Shown: positions 14,526 to 21,903 of the stretch, in pieces
Layout of the letters: each line of letters starts with the position of its first letter
Numbering within the stretch: the stretch's first letter is position 1
Assembly: GCA_035556715.1 (NCBI GenBank)
Contig: DATMER010000142.1
Coordinates: 37,716-101,715 of the forward strand
Source of the DNA: DATMER01 sp035556715
Lineage (GTDB): Bacteria > Acidobacteriota > Thermoanaerobaculia > Multivoradales > UBA5704
DNA length: 64,000 nucleotides
Direction of reading: 5' to 3'
Made by a program: the position numbers and the translations under genes
The notes under the pieces: model-generated
The model's database searches: none
What the model was told of the DNA's origin: nothing
The model's input: the letters and a program-made list of their open reading frames with translations, nothing else

Positions 14526-14915
14526 TTAAACAGGCACGTTGCGCAGGTCGAGCTCTGGCGAGGGGTAGTGTCGCGGATTGCAGGTGTAGAGCGGAATCGA
14601 GGCGATCAGAGCCGTGGCCGCGATGAGGGAATCCGGGAGAGATAGTGTGATTCCCTGGGTCCGGAAGGTACGGACGATCTCGCCGGCACGATCTGCCGTC
14701 GCTGCCGTGACCGGCAAGGTCTCGCAACTGTCCAGGAAGAGGAGAGTCAACTCGCGCTCGGGTTCCCGCATTCCGAGGAGAACCTCAGCCCGAGTGATCG
14801 CCGACAGTCCGATACGGCCCTTTCTGGCCAAGGCCAGGATGAGCCCGACGACGGAGGCGCGACCTCGTAGATGCCAGATGACGACGTCGGAGTCCAGCAG
14901 GAAGTCAGCCGCCAT
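14526..14915 (-). CDS. vapC: VapC-type PIN-domain toxin
   Basis: 129 residues. PIN-domain acidic residues are visible: D8/D10 in FLLDSDVVIWHL, E in ITRAEVLLGM near residue 44, and D in LSLPDSLIAATAL near 94, followed by LYTCNPRHY. Such toxins cleave RNA (tRNA or rRNA) with magnesium and are held inactive by the co-encoded antitoxin. Its start overlaps the antitoxin gene by 11 bases. A short hairpin (14506-14521, CCGCC/GGCGG) lies just downstream without a T-tract. Confidence 0.9.
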   Translation of the reverse strand: MAADFLLDSDVVIWHLRGRASVVGLILALARKGRIGLSAITRAEVLLGMREPERELTLLFLDSCETLPVTAATADRAGEIVRTFRTQGITLSLPDSLIAATALIASIPLYTCNPRHYPSPELDLRNVPV

Positions 14916-15168
14916 CCGCAGGATCCGGATGGGTACGGCGTTGCCGGATGTCCCAGGCCCGCCGGATTTCCTCGATCTCTTGAGTGGGCTCTCCGCGACC
15001 CTCGCCGCTCCAGGCGCCCGCTGCCGCCTCAGCGGCCCGGATCTGCCTCAACTGCGCGAGCCGTGAGCGCACGGCCTCTTCGATGAACTCGCTCCGCTGC
15101 CGTACGGGCACGAGATCCCGCATCTCATCCAGGAGGGAGTCTTCGAATACGACGTTCATGCGTGCCAT
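14905..15168 (-). CDS. vapB: VapB-type antitoxin
   Basis: 87 residues. The N-terminus MNVVFEDSLLDEMRDLVP with QRSEFIEEAVRSRLAQLR is a ribbon-helix-helix DNA-binding unit. The C-terminal tail (EEIRRAWDIRQRR) would wrap the toxin. GGAGGG lies six bases before the ATG at 15168. Antitoxin-first order and overlap with the PIN toxin are typical, and the complex is expected to repress its own promoter. Confidence 0.85.
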   Translation of the reverse strand: MARMNVVFEDSLLDEMRDLVPVRQRSEFIEEAVRSRLAQLRQIRAAEAAAGAWSGEGRGEPTQEIEEIRRAWDIRQRRTHPDPADGG

Positions 15169-15267
15169 GGAACACCCTCCTCATACACATTCAAATGTAC
15201 CTTTCTGGGTGTCCAGGCGTCAAGCTAGGGGCTCGGACTGGACGAGATACTACAATCGGGAGCGTCT

Positions 15268-16854
15268 ATGAAGAGCGGTCGCAAAGAGAGGAAGGACAGG
15301 GGCGCGGCTGCCGCGGCGGCTCCGGCTAAGGGAGGGAGGCGGGCCGGGGCTCTCCGGGCTGCCTTGGCTGCCGTGGCCATCCTCGCCGTCTATCTCCTGG
15401 TCAGCTTCTTCCTGGTCTGGGATTTCGGGCCGGTGGACGACGCCTTCATCACCTTCCGGTACGCGCGCCACTTGGCCGCGGAGGAGGGGCTCACCTTCAA
15501 TCCAGGGGATCGGGTCGAGGGGTACAGCAGCCTGTCATGGACCCTGGTCCTGGCGCTGGGGTACGCTCTGGGGCTGGACCTGCCGGACCTTTCGCGGGCT
15601 CTGGGGCTGGCCCTGGGGGCGGGGACGCTTCTCCTGCTGCTCCTGGCGAGCTGGGCCGGTCCGCGTGCCCGGCTCTTGGCCGCGGGGCTGCTCGCCGTCT
15701 GGCTGCCGGGGGCCTACCACTTCCTGAACGGTCTCGAGACCGCGCTGACCGCCTTCCTGGTGACGGCGCTCGTGGCCGTGCCCGCCTCCACTCCGAGGAC
15801 GCGCCTCGCTCATCACATTACCGGGGCCCTGCTGGTCCTGACCCGGCCGGAGGGGTTCCTGGCCGTGCTTCTCTGGGCGCTGTCTTCCTGGCTGGTGGAC
15901 CGTCGGAGCCGGCCCCGGCATGAGGCAGGGGTGGCGCTCACGGCCGCCGCCGTCTTCCTGGGGCAGACGGTTTTCCGCTGGCTCTATCACGGGGACTGGA
16001 TCGCCAACTCGGCGCGCGCCAAGCTCCTTCCCCTCGCCATGGCACTTCCCCAGGGGCTGGCCGACCTGGGCCGGTTCGCCTTCGAGGGGACCGGCTACGG
16101 CACGCTGGTGCTGCTGGCGATCGCGGGTTTTTTCCTGGGGAAGACCTCCCGCGAGCTCCGGACGGCGTGCTGGTTCCTCGCCCTGTTCGGAGCGGCTCTG
16201 GCTTCGAGCGGCGGCGACAGCTTCCCGCTCTGGCGCTTCTACGTGCCTCTCGCCCCGGTCCTGTTCCTCTGCGCGGCGCAGGGACTCGAGCTTCTGGTCT
16301 CCGGACGGTCCCGCCGGACCTCCTTGGCATTCGCGACCGCGGCGCTGCTGGTGGCGCTCTGTCTTCCGTACCGTGGGTTCCTGGAGGGGATGCAGAGAGA
16401 GGCGGCCTGGCGGGACCGGTGGATTGCGGCCGGCAAGGGTCTGGCCGCGGTCATGCCGCCGGGCACGACTATCGCCCTCTGCCCGGTGGGCGCTCTACCT
16501 TTTCACTCGGGGCTGCCCACCCTGGACATGCTGGGCCTGAACGACCGGCACATCGCGCGGGTGCGGCCCGACCGGCGGTATTACTATCCCGGCCATCACC
16601 GGCACGATGCCGGGTACGTGCTCTCGCGGCAGCCGGACCTCGTCATGCTGGCGAACGGTCCGGTGGTGCGGGAGCCGAGGAGCTCCTTCCCCTGGCCGGC
16701 GGTCCGGAAGTACGAGAGGGACCTCGCCCATCACCCGCGGTTCCGGGCGGAGTACCGGCTGATCCATGTGCCGCTGGAAGCGCCGTACTACTTCGTGCAG
16801 ATCTTCGCGCGCCGGGAGCTCCTGGAGGCTGGGGACCTCCCCGGCGTCCTCTGA
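15268..16854 (+). CDS. Integral-membrane GT-C-type glycosyltransferase
   Basis: 528 residues with a basic N-terminus and about ten hydrophobic segments. VDDAFITFRYARHLA at ~52-66, NPGDRVEGYSSLSW at ~72-85 and the soluble C-terminal LDMLGLNDRHIARV match the pattern of polyprenyl-phosphate-sugar transferases related to mycobacterial AftB. The Asp-Asp pair in the first periplasmic loop is the expected catalytic site. It should add a sugar to a surface glycan or lipid. No other polysaccharide genes are adjacent, so the acceptor is unknown. GGGAG precedes the ATG. Confidence 0.75.
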   Translation: MKSGRKERKDRGAAAAAAPAKGGRRAGALRAALAAVAILAVYLLVSFFLVWDFGPVDDAFITFRYARHLAAEEGLTFNPGDRVEGYSSLSWTLVLALGYALGLDLPDLSRALGLALGAGTLLLLLLASWAGPRARLLAAGLLAVWLPGAYHFLNGLETALTAFLVTALVAVPASTPRTRLAHHITGALLVLTRPEGFLAVLLWALSSWLVDRRSRPRHEAGVALTAAAVFLGQTVFRWLYHGDWIANSARAKLLPLAMALPQGLADLGRFAFEGTGYGTLVLLAIAGFFLGKTSRELRTACWFLALFGAALASSGGDSFPLWRFYVPLAPVLFLCAAQGLELLVSGRSRRTSLAFATAALLVALCLPYRGFLEGMQREAAWRDRWIAAGKGLAAVMPPGTTIALCPVGALPFHSGLPTLDMLGLNDRHIARVRPDRRYYYPGHHRHDAGYVLSRQPDLVMLANGPVVREPRSSFPWPAVRKYERDLAHHPRFRAEYRLIHVPLEAPYYFVQIFARRELLEAGDLPGVL

Positions 16855-16872
16855 AGCAGGGTCAGTCGGCCA

Positions 16873-17538
16873 TCAGTCGGAAGGGAGTTGCGCGGCCCTG
16901 CGCCGGCGGTTGCGGGCGTTGTACATCTCCCAGACGGCCGGGACCAGGGACAGGGCGATGATCGCGAGCACCACCAGCTCGAAGTTCTTTTTGACGAAGG
17001 GGAGCTGTCCGAACAGGTAGCCGGCCACGGTGCAGATCACCACCCAGGCCACGCCGCCGATCACGTTGTAGCTCATGAACCGGCCGTAGGTCATGCTGCC
17101 CAGGCCGGCCACGAAGGGGGCGAGGGTGCGCACGATGGGCACGAAGCGGGCGATGATGATGGTCTTGCCGCCGTACTTCTCGAAGAACTCGTGGGTGTAG
17201 GTCAGGTGCTCGGGCCGGATCACCTTGAAGCGTTTGGCGTTGAGCAGGCGCCGCCCGAGGAAGTGCCCCACCCAGTAGTTCACGGTATCGCCGACGATCG
17301 CGGCGACGGTGAGGAGGACGAGCAGCCAGGCAAGCGAGAGCGAGCCCAGGGAGGCGAAGGCTCCGGCGGCGAAGAGCAGGGAGTCGCCCGGGAGGAACGG
17401 GGTGACCACCAGGCCGGTCTCGCAGAAGATGATCAGGAAGAGGAGCAGGTAGGTCCAGGCGCCGTATTGTTCCAGGATGACCCGGAGGTGCTCGTCCAGG
17501 TTGAGGAAGATGTCGATGAGCTGCGTCAGGGCGTCCAT
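16873..17538 (-). CDS. DedA-family inner-membrane protein
   Basis: 221 residues. Family signatures are present: E-x-G-L-V-V-T-P-F-L-P-G-D-S-L near 40-54, GDTVNYWVGHFLGRR, FFEKYGGKTIIIARFVP and RTLAPFVAGLGSM, then GGVAWVVIC. About five membrane segments and a basic cytoplasmic tail. DedA proteins act in lipid-carrier recycling and membrane-potential homeostasis; the conserved Glu/Asp and Arg residues needed are retained. It ends convergent with the glycosyltransferase gene. Confidence 0.92.
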   Translation of the reverse strand: MDALTQLIDIFLNLDEHLRVILEQYGAWTYLLLFLIIFCETGLVVTPFLPGDSLLFAAGAFASLGSLSLAWLLVLLTVAAIVGDTVNYWVGHFLGRRLLNAKRFKVIRPEHLTYTHEFFEKYGGKTIIIARFVPIVRTLAPFVAGLGSMTYGRFMSYNVIGGVAWVVICTVAGYLFGQLPFVKKNFELVVLAIIALSLVPAVWEMYNARNRRRRAAQLPSD

Positions 17539-17599
17539 GGGGGTTCTCTCAAAGGCCGCAAGAGAGTAAAGGTCTTGCCTCGGGAAGTCCAGCGCGGAA

Positions 17600-17766
17600 C
17601 CTCACCCCCTGTCCCCCTCTCCCATCTCCCTACCACCCCCCGCCGGGAGAGGGGGGACGTATCTGGGGCAGTCTTACCTGCGGCCAAGCCACATCCGCCG
17701 CAGCAACGTCCCCCCTCTCCCGGGGATGGGCGGGTGGGAGATGGGAGAGGGGGACAGGGGGTGAGG
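17600..17766. repeat. 167-bp interrupted palindrome, REP/MITE-like
   Basis: A 31-bp stretch (17600-17630, CCTCACCCCCTGTCCCCCTC...) is exactly complementary to 17736-17766. A second inner arm pair centred on GGGAGAGGGGGGACGT/ACGTCCCCCCTCTCCC lies between about 17645 and 17717. The whole would fold into a long hairpin. It sits between divergent DedA and transporter genes, with no coding potential. It resembles dispersed intergenic repeats; only a genome search can show copy number. Confidence 0.75.
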
Positions 17767-17828
17767 TTGTCCCTAGGCTCGCGTCGGTGACAGACTCCGG
17801 CTCCTGCGGCCCGCGCCGCGAGACGATC

Positions 17829-19595
17829 ATGACCTTTTCCATCTTCCTCGTCCTGGCCCTCCTGGCGGCTGTTGTCGTGGTGTTCGCCTTCGAATGGGTC
17901 TCGGTCGACATGGCGACCCTGATCCTGCTGGCGATCCTGGTGCTGTCCGGCATCCTGACCGTGGACGAGGCCTTCTCCGGGTTCTCGAACGAGATCATCA
18001 TCATCCTGGGCTCGATCTTCGTGCTCTCGGGCGCTCTGATGAAGGGGGGCGTCCTCGACCACCTGAGCGACGTCATCCACCGGATCGCCGGGGGGAGCCG
18101 CGCCAAGATCCTGCTCTGCGTAATGCCGGTGACGACCGTCATCTCCTCTTTCATGAACAACACGACGACCACGGCCGTGATGATGCCGGCGGTGCTCGGC
18201 GTCGGCCGCAAGAGCGGGATCAGCCCGGGCAAGGTGCTGATTCCGCTGGCCTACGCCTCGATGCTCGGAGGCACCTGCACGCTGATCGGCACCTCTACCA
18301 ATGTGGCGGCGAGTGGTTACGTGGCATCCACGGGGCTGCGGCCCTTTTCCATGTTCGAGTTCCTGCCGGTCGGCGCGGCCGTGTGCGTGATGGGGATCCT
18401 CTACATGGTGCTGGCGGGGCACCGGCTGCTGCCGGACACCCGCGAGGAGGGGTACGAGGAGCAGTATTCGATCCGGGAGTTTCTGTCGGAGGTGGTGGTG
18501 ACCCCCGGCTCGCCGCTCGCCGGGCAGGCTCTGAGGGACAGCCGGCTCGGCCAGATGGGCTTGCAGGTGAGGGCGGTCCTGCGCGGCGGCCGCAGGATGG
18601 ACCCGGAGCCTGCCCTGCGCTTGGAGGAGGGGGACCTGCTGCTGGTCCAGACCACCCGCGAGGGGCTGCTCCAGGTCAAGGAGACCGCGGGGATCGAGAT
18701 CAAGTCCGACCTCAAGATGGGCGACCTGGTCCTGGGCACCGAGACGATGAAGATCGCCGAGGCGATCCTGATGCCCCAGTCGAACATCGTCGGCCGGACC
18801 ATCAAGGAGCTGGATTTCCGCCGCCGTTTCGGCGTCTCGGTCATTGCCATCTACCGGCGGGGGCACGCCCTGGCGACCCGGATCGGCGGCCTGCCACTGC
18901 GGGTCGGGGACGTGCTGCTGGTCCAGGGCCGGCCGGAGCAGCTCCGCGGCCTGGCCGACAATCCAGACCTGTTGATCCTCCTGGAGACCGAGCACCAGCC
19001 GGCAAGGCGGCGCAAGGGTCTTTACGCGGTGGGGATCTTTCTGCTGGCGGTGATCGCCTCGTCCTTCGAGCTGGTGCCGCTGCCGATCGCCTTCCTGGTG
19101 GCCGCCCTGGCGGTGATCGGCACGAGGCTGATCACGATGGAGGAGGCCTACGGCCTCATCGACTGGCGCCTGCTGATCCTGATCGCGGGCATGACCTCGT
19201 TCGGCCTGGCCATGAGGAAGACCGGGGCGGCGGAGTACGTTGCCGGGCTGATTGCGGGCTGGACCGGCGGGCTGCCGGTGGTCTTCCTGATGCTCGCCTT
19301 CGCGGTATTGACGATCCTGCTGACCCAGCCGATGTCGAACGCCGCGGCGGCCCTGGTGGTGCTGCCCGTGGCCATGGACACGGCCATCAAGCTGGGGCAT
19401 GACCCGCGGGCCTTCGCGGTGCTGGTGACCCTGGCGGCGTCGCTCTCCTTCATCACGCCGTTCGAGCCCTCCTGCCTGATCGTCTACGGCCCGGGCAGGT
19501 ACCGCTTCCGGGACTTCCTGGTCTGCGGATTGCCGCTGACCGCGCTGGTGGTGGTGATGCTGCTCGTGTTGGTGCCGGTGTTCTGGCCGCTTTAG
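17829..19595 (+). CDS. SLC13/DASS-type anion permease with two RCK_C domains
   Basis: 588 residues from MTFSIFLVLALLAAV. Two blocks of membrane helices flank a cytoplasmic region of ~170 residues (about 200-375) holding two TrkA-C (RCK_C) repeats, each with the G-D-x-L-L-V-Q pattern (EEGDLLLVQ, VGDVLLVQG). Both SLC13 hairpin signatures are visible: SSFMNNTTTTAVMMPAV with GTSTNVAASG, and TQPMSNAAAALVVLPV with FITPFEPSCL. It probably moves sulfate, phosphate or dicarboxylates with sodium; the substrate cannot be read from sequence. The ATG is preferred to an upstream in-frame start at 17787 that would place a soluble extension before the first helix. Confidence 0.88.
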   Translation: MTFSIFLVLALLAAVVVVFAFEWVSVDMATLILLAILVLSGILTVDEAFSGFSNEIIIILGSIFVLSGALMKGGVLDHLSDVIHRIAGGSRAKILLCVMPVTTVISSFMNNTTTTAVMMPAVLGVGRKSGISPGKVLIPLAYASMLGGTCTLIGTSTNVAASGYVASTGLRPFSMFEFLPVGAAVCVMGILYMVLAGHRLLPDTREEGYEEQYSIREFLSEVVVTPGSPLAGQALRDSRLGQMGLQVRAVLRGGRRMDPEPALRLEEGDLLLVQTTREGLLQVKETAGIEIKSDLKMGDLVLGTETMKIAEAILMPQSNIVGRTIKELDFRRRFGVSVIAIYRRGHALATRIGGLPLRVGDVLLVQGRPEQLRGLADNPDLLILLETEHQPARRRKGLYAVGIFLLAVIASSFELVPLPIAFLVAALAVIGTRLITMEEAYGLIDWRLLILIAGMTSFGLAMRKTGAAEYVAGLIAGWTGGLPVVFLMLAFAVLTILLTQPMSNAAAALVVLPVAMDTAIKLGHDPRAFAVLVTLAASLSFITPFEPSCLIVYGPGRYRFRDFLVCGLPLTALVVVMLLVLVPVFWPL

Positions 19596-20671
19596 GTCCT
19601 TGCGGTGATCCAGCAGCCGCCAAGGACTCGGGTGCCCTGGTAGAAGACCGCGGCCTGGCCGGGGGTGATTCCCCTCTGGGGCTCGGCGAAGATCACCTCG
19701 GCCTTGCCGTCCGAGAGCGGGCGGACGCGCGCCTTCACTCCGGGGTGACGGGAGCGGATCTTTACCGTCACCTCTTCCTCGGGCTGGCCGATCCAGTGCA
19801 GGCGCTCGCCCTTGAGGCCGGGGGCTAGAAGCTCCTGCTCCTCTCCGACCACAACGCGGTTGTCCTCCGGCTCGATGGCCAGCACGAACAGAGGACTCTT
19901 TGCTGCCAGACCCAGCCCCCGGCGCTGACCCACGGTGTAGCGGTAGTAGGGCTGGCCCTCTCCCAGCTCCCGGCCTCCGGTGTCCACCAGGGTGGCGGGG
20001 TTGGCGAGTCTCGCGCCGGAGAAGCGGTTGGGGTGCTCCGCGACTTGCGCCTCGACGAAGTCGCGGATTCCTCCCGAGACGAAGCAGACTTCCATGCTCT
20101 CGCCCTTCTCGGCGACGACGAGGCCGGCTTCCCGGGCCAGCTTACGGACCTCGGGCTTGGTCATTCCCCCAAGGGGGAAGAGGGAGGATGCGAGCTGCTC
20201 CTGCTTCAGCTCGAAGAGGTAATAGCTCTGGTCCTTGTCCGCGTCGAGCGCGGTGTGCAGCTCGGGACCGTCCGGACCATTCAGGATGCGGGCGTAGTGG
20301 CCGGTCGCGACCCGGTCCGCTCCCAGGCGACGTGCCCGGTCGAGGAGCAGGTCGAACTTGATCCAGGTGTTGCAGCGCACGCAGGGGCTCGGCGTGCGGC
20401 CGGCCAGGTAGTCCTCCACGAAGGGATCGACCACCTTCTGGCGGAACTCCTCGTCCATGCGCAGGGTGTAGTGGGGGATGCCCGCCTGCTGGGCCACCCT
20501 CTTTGCGTCTCCCAGGTCGAGGGCTCCGCAGCAGCGGCCGTGCGCCTCCACCCCGGACTGGTCCCAGAGAAGCATGGAGAGGCCCACCACGGGATGGCCG
20601 CTCCGTGACAGCATCCAGGCTGTCACCGAGGAGTCCAGGCCTCCGCTCATCGCTACCGCGGTCAGACTCAT
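19592..20671 (-). CDS. mnmA: tRNA-specific 2-thiouridylase MnmA
   Basis: 359 residues. The PP-loop SGGLDSS (9-15) activates U34 of Lys, Glu and Gln tRNAs with ATP. Cys100 (PCVRCN) and Cys196 (MEVCF) are the catalytic pair, and DKDQSYYLF and GQRRGLG are family motifs. Sulfur comes from a cysteine desulfurase, here encoded by the directly upstream gene whose stop overlaps this ATG (ATGA at 20668-20671). The 3' end overlaps the transporter gene by four bases, tail to tail. Confidence 0.97.
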   Translation of the reverse strand: MSLTAVAMSGGLDSSVTAWMLSRSGHPVVGLSMLLWDQSGVEAHGRCCGALDLGDAKRVAQQAGIPHYTLRMDEEFRQKVVDPFVEDYLAGRTPSPCVRCNTWIKFDLLLDRARRLGADRVATGHYARILNGPDGPELHTALDADKDQSYYLFELKQEQLASSLFPLGGMTKPEVRKLAREAGLVVAEKGESMEVCFVSGGIRDFVEAQVAEHPNRFSGARLANPATLVDTGGRELGEGQPYYRYTVGQRRGLGLAAKSPLFVLAIEPEDNRVVVGEEQELLAPGLKGERLHWIGQPEEEVTVKIRSRHPGVKARVRPLSDGKAEVIFAEPQRGITPGQAAVFYQGTRVLGGCWITART

Positions 20672-21822
20672 ACGGAAACCCCTGCCGGCGCGACCCGGCG
20701 CAGCTCGGCGACCTCGCGGGCGAGGGCGTCAAGGAAGCCGTCGATCTCCTCCGGCCGGTTCGTGATGCCGAAGCTGATCCGCAGCGAGGAGAGGGCCTCG
20801 TCGCGGGAGAGGCCGATGGCGAGGAGCGTCTTGCTTGGCTCGACCGTTCCCGAGGAGCAGGCCGAGCCGGTGGAGACGGCGTAGCCGGCCAGGTCGAGCC
20901 GGATCAGCAGCGACTCTCCCTCGACGCCCGGGAAGGCCACGTGCGAGGTGTTGGGCAGCCGGGGCGAGCCCGCGCAATGGAGGATCGCCCCCGGGACACG
21001 CTCCGGCAGCAGGGTCTCGAAGCGGTCCCGCAGCGAGGCGAGGAAGGTCCGGCGCCCTTCCAGCTCCTCGCGGGCTGCCTCGGCCGCGGCTCCGAAGCCG
21101 GCGATCGCGGGCACGTTCTCGGTGCTCGCCCGGCGGCGTCGCTCCTGGCTGCCTCCAACCAGGAGCCTTCCAAGCTCCCGGCCCTTCCGTGTCCAGACCG
21201 CGGCGGCTCCCATCGGACCATGGAACTTGTGGGCTCCCACGACCAGGAAGTCGACTCCGAGGTCCCGGACGCTCACCGGGATCTTGCCCACGGCCTGGAC
21301 CGCATCGCACAGAATGGGGATTCCCCTCTCGCGGCAGGCCGCCGCCACCTCGGCCACGGGCTGGAGCGTGCCGAGCTCGTTGTTGGCGAGCATCAGGCAG
21401 ACCAGCTTCGTGTCGGGACGGAGGGCGGCGATCACCCCGGACGCGGGAACCACGCCGTCCGGTCCTGGGCACACCCGGGTCACGGCCATGCCCCCGCGCT
21501 CCAGTCGCGCCGCGGCCTCGCGCACGGAGGGGTGCTCGAAGGACGAGGTCACCAGGTGGCCGGTGTCCGCGGGGGCCAGCCCGAACATCACGGCGTTGTT
21601 GCCCTCGGTCCCCGAGGCGGTGAAGACGATCTCGAGCGGCCGGGCGCCGATCAGCGCGGCCACCTTCTCCCGCGCCTCCTCGACGGCGTTCCTCGCCATC
21701 TGCCCGAAACGGTGGATGGACGAGGGATTGCCGTGCCTCTCCCCGAGCCAGGGGAGCATGGCCTCCCGGGCTTTCGGATGGAGGGGCGTGGTGGCGTTGT
21801 GGTCCAGGTACACGTGATGCAT
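20668..21822 (-). CDS. Cysteine desulfurase (NifS/IscS family)
   Basis: 384 residues, class-V PLP enzyme: YLDHNATTP start, TASGTEGNN, AHKFHGP with PLP-binding Lys199, and the mobile-loop Cys322 in STGSACSSGT. It removes sulfur from cysteine as a persulfide. The short loop CSSG matches the IscS/NifS group rather than SufS. The coupled mnmA gene makes tRNA thiolation its likely main client, though Fe-S assembly is also possible. Confidence 0.95.
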   Translation of the reverse strand: MHHVYLDHNATTPLHPKAREAMLPWLGERHGNPSSIHRFGQMARNAVEEAREKVAALIGARPLEIVFTASGTEGNNAVMFGLAPADTGHLVTSSFEHPSVREAAARLERGGMAVTRVCPGPDGVVPASGVIAALRPDTKLVCLMLANNELGTLQPVAEVAAACRERGIPILCDAVQAVGKIPVSVRDLGVDFLVVGAHKFHGPMGAAAVWTRKGRELGRLLVGGSQERRRRASTENVPAIAGFGAAAEAAREELEGRRTFLASLRDRFETLLPERVPGAILHCAGSPRLPNTSHVAFPGVEGESLLIRLDLAGYAVSTGSACSSGTVEPSKTLLAIGLSRDEALSSLRISFGITNRPEEIDGFLDALAREVAELRRVAPAGVSV

Positions 21823-21903
21823 ACGAACGGGCTATTCTAACGCCTGTGCCCGGGCAATATCTTTCCGGCATTGGCCCGGCATGGTGGTTTGCGAAAGGTA
21901 GGG

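Noticed and set aside
17526..19400. 624-codon antisense frame over the transporter gene
   Set aside because: No ribosome binding site, histidine/glutamine-rich composition, and clear membrane protein on the other strand.
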